In this document: piece after piece, positions 63,999 to 64,000 of the stretch | How the letters are laid out: each line of letters starts with the position of its first letter | Position numbering within the stretch: the stretch's first letter is position 1 | Assembly (NCBI RefSeq): GCF_020400585.1 | Contig: NZ_JAINVF010000014.1 | Location: 110,706 to 174,705, forward strand | Length of the DNA stretch: 64,000 nt | Source of the DNA: Streptomyces sp. NK08204 | Lineage (GTDB): Bacteria; Actinomycetota; Actinomycetes; Streptomycetales; Streptomycetaceae | Reading direction: 5' to 3' | The notes under the pieces: model-generated | The model's input: the letters and a program-made list of their open reading frames with translations, nothing else | Told to the model about the DNA's origin: nothing | The model's database searches: none | Translations under genes and position numbers: made by a program

Positions 63999-64000
63999 GC

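Overview
This window is chromosomal DNA from a Streptomyces-like actinomycete. The evidence is the very high G+C, the frequent GTG starts, and a gene order I recognise from Streptomyces: rpe, rsmB, fmt, priA, metK, coaBC, rpoZ, gmk, sIHF, the pyr genes, bldD, nusB, efp, the aro genes, mltG, ruvX, alaS, rpsD, rarA, hisS, relA, apt, secFD, yajC, ruvBAC, pdxTS and the phosphatidylinositol mannoside genes. The developmental regulator BldD is present with its c-di-GMP-binding residues intact. Most of the window is conserved housekeeping sequence on the minus strand. Species assignment is not possible by eye.

Layout. 1-2.7 kb: a secreted guanyl-specific ribonuclease with an overlapping barstar-type inhibitor (cut by the window edge), a SorC-type sugar-responsive regulator and rpe. 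3.1-11.8 kb: translation and metabolism genes (rsmB, fmt, a small plus-strand regulator-like gene, priA, metK, coaBC, rpoZ). 11.8-23.1 kb: gmk, the actinobacterial integration host factor and a nearly complete de novo pyrimidine cluster (pyrR, pyrB, pyrC, an unknown PH-like membrane protein, carA, carB, pyrD, pyrF). pyrR has a PyrR-binding-loop-like leader, and a strong hairpin separates carB from pyrD. 23.3-27.1 kb: bldD, transcribed divergently from pyrR and preceded by two BldD-box-like sites, then nusB-efp, an M24-family protein with altered metal ligands, and a P-loop protein. 27.3-31.1 kb: shikimate pathway genes aroB, aroK, aroC and aroE.

31.1-31.9 kb is the one clearly accessory patch. 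It lies between aroE and mltG and holds a small secreted-protein gene with its own ribosome binding site, a fragment resembling an IS5-type transposase, AT-rich spacers, and what looks like the stranded 3' end of mltG still overlapping the aroE start. I regard this as the strongest sign of recent rearrangement.

31.9-48 kb: mltG, ruvX, alaS, two small membrane-protein genes, rpsD, rarA, a VKOR-family protein, hisS, a metallo-beta-lactamase-fold hydrolase, a membrane-anchored cyclophilin, a DUF349 protein and the ppGpp synthetase/hydrolase relA. 48.4-57.5 kb: apt, secF, secD, yajC, ruvB, ruvA, ruvC, a YebC-family protein, pdxT and pdxS. 57.6-64 kb: a LemA-like membrane protein, a 660-bp repeat-like non-coding stretch, pimA-patA-pgsA, and a divergent EF-G-like GTPase on the plus strand.

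Many neighbours share ATGA or GTGA overlaps, which implies translational coupling (for example pyrD/pyrF, pyrC/PH-like gene/carA, aroC/aroK/aroB, secF/apt, ruvC/ruvA, pgsA/patA/pimA). Several perfect GC-rich hairpins mark transcript ends. I saw no tRNA or rRNA genes, no CRISPR array and no intact transposable element.
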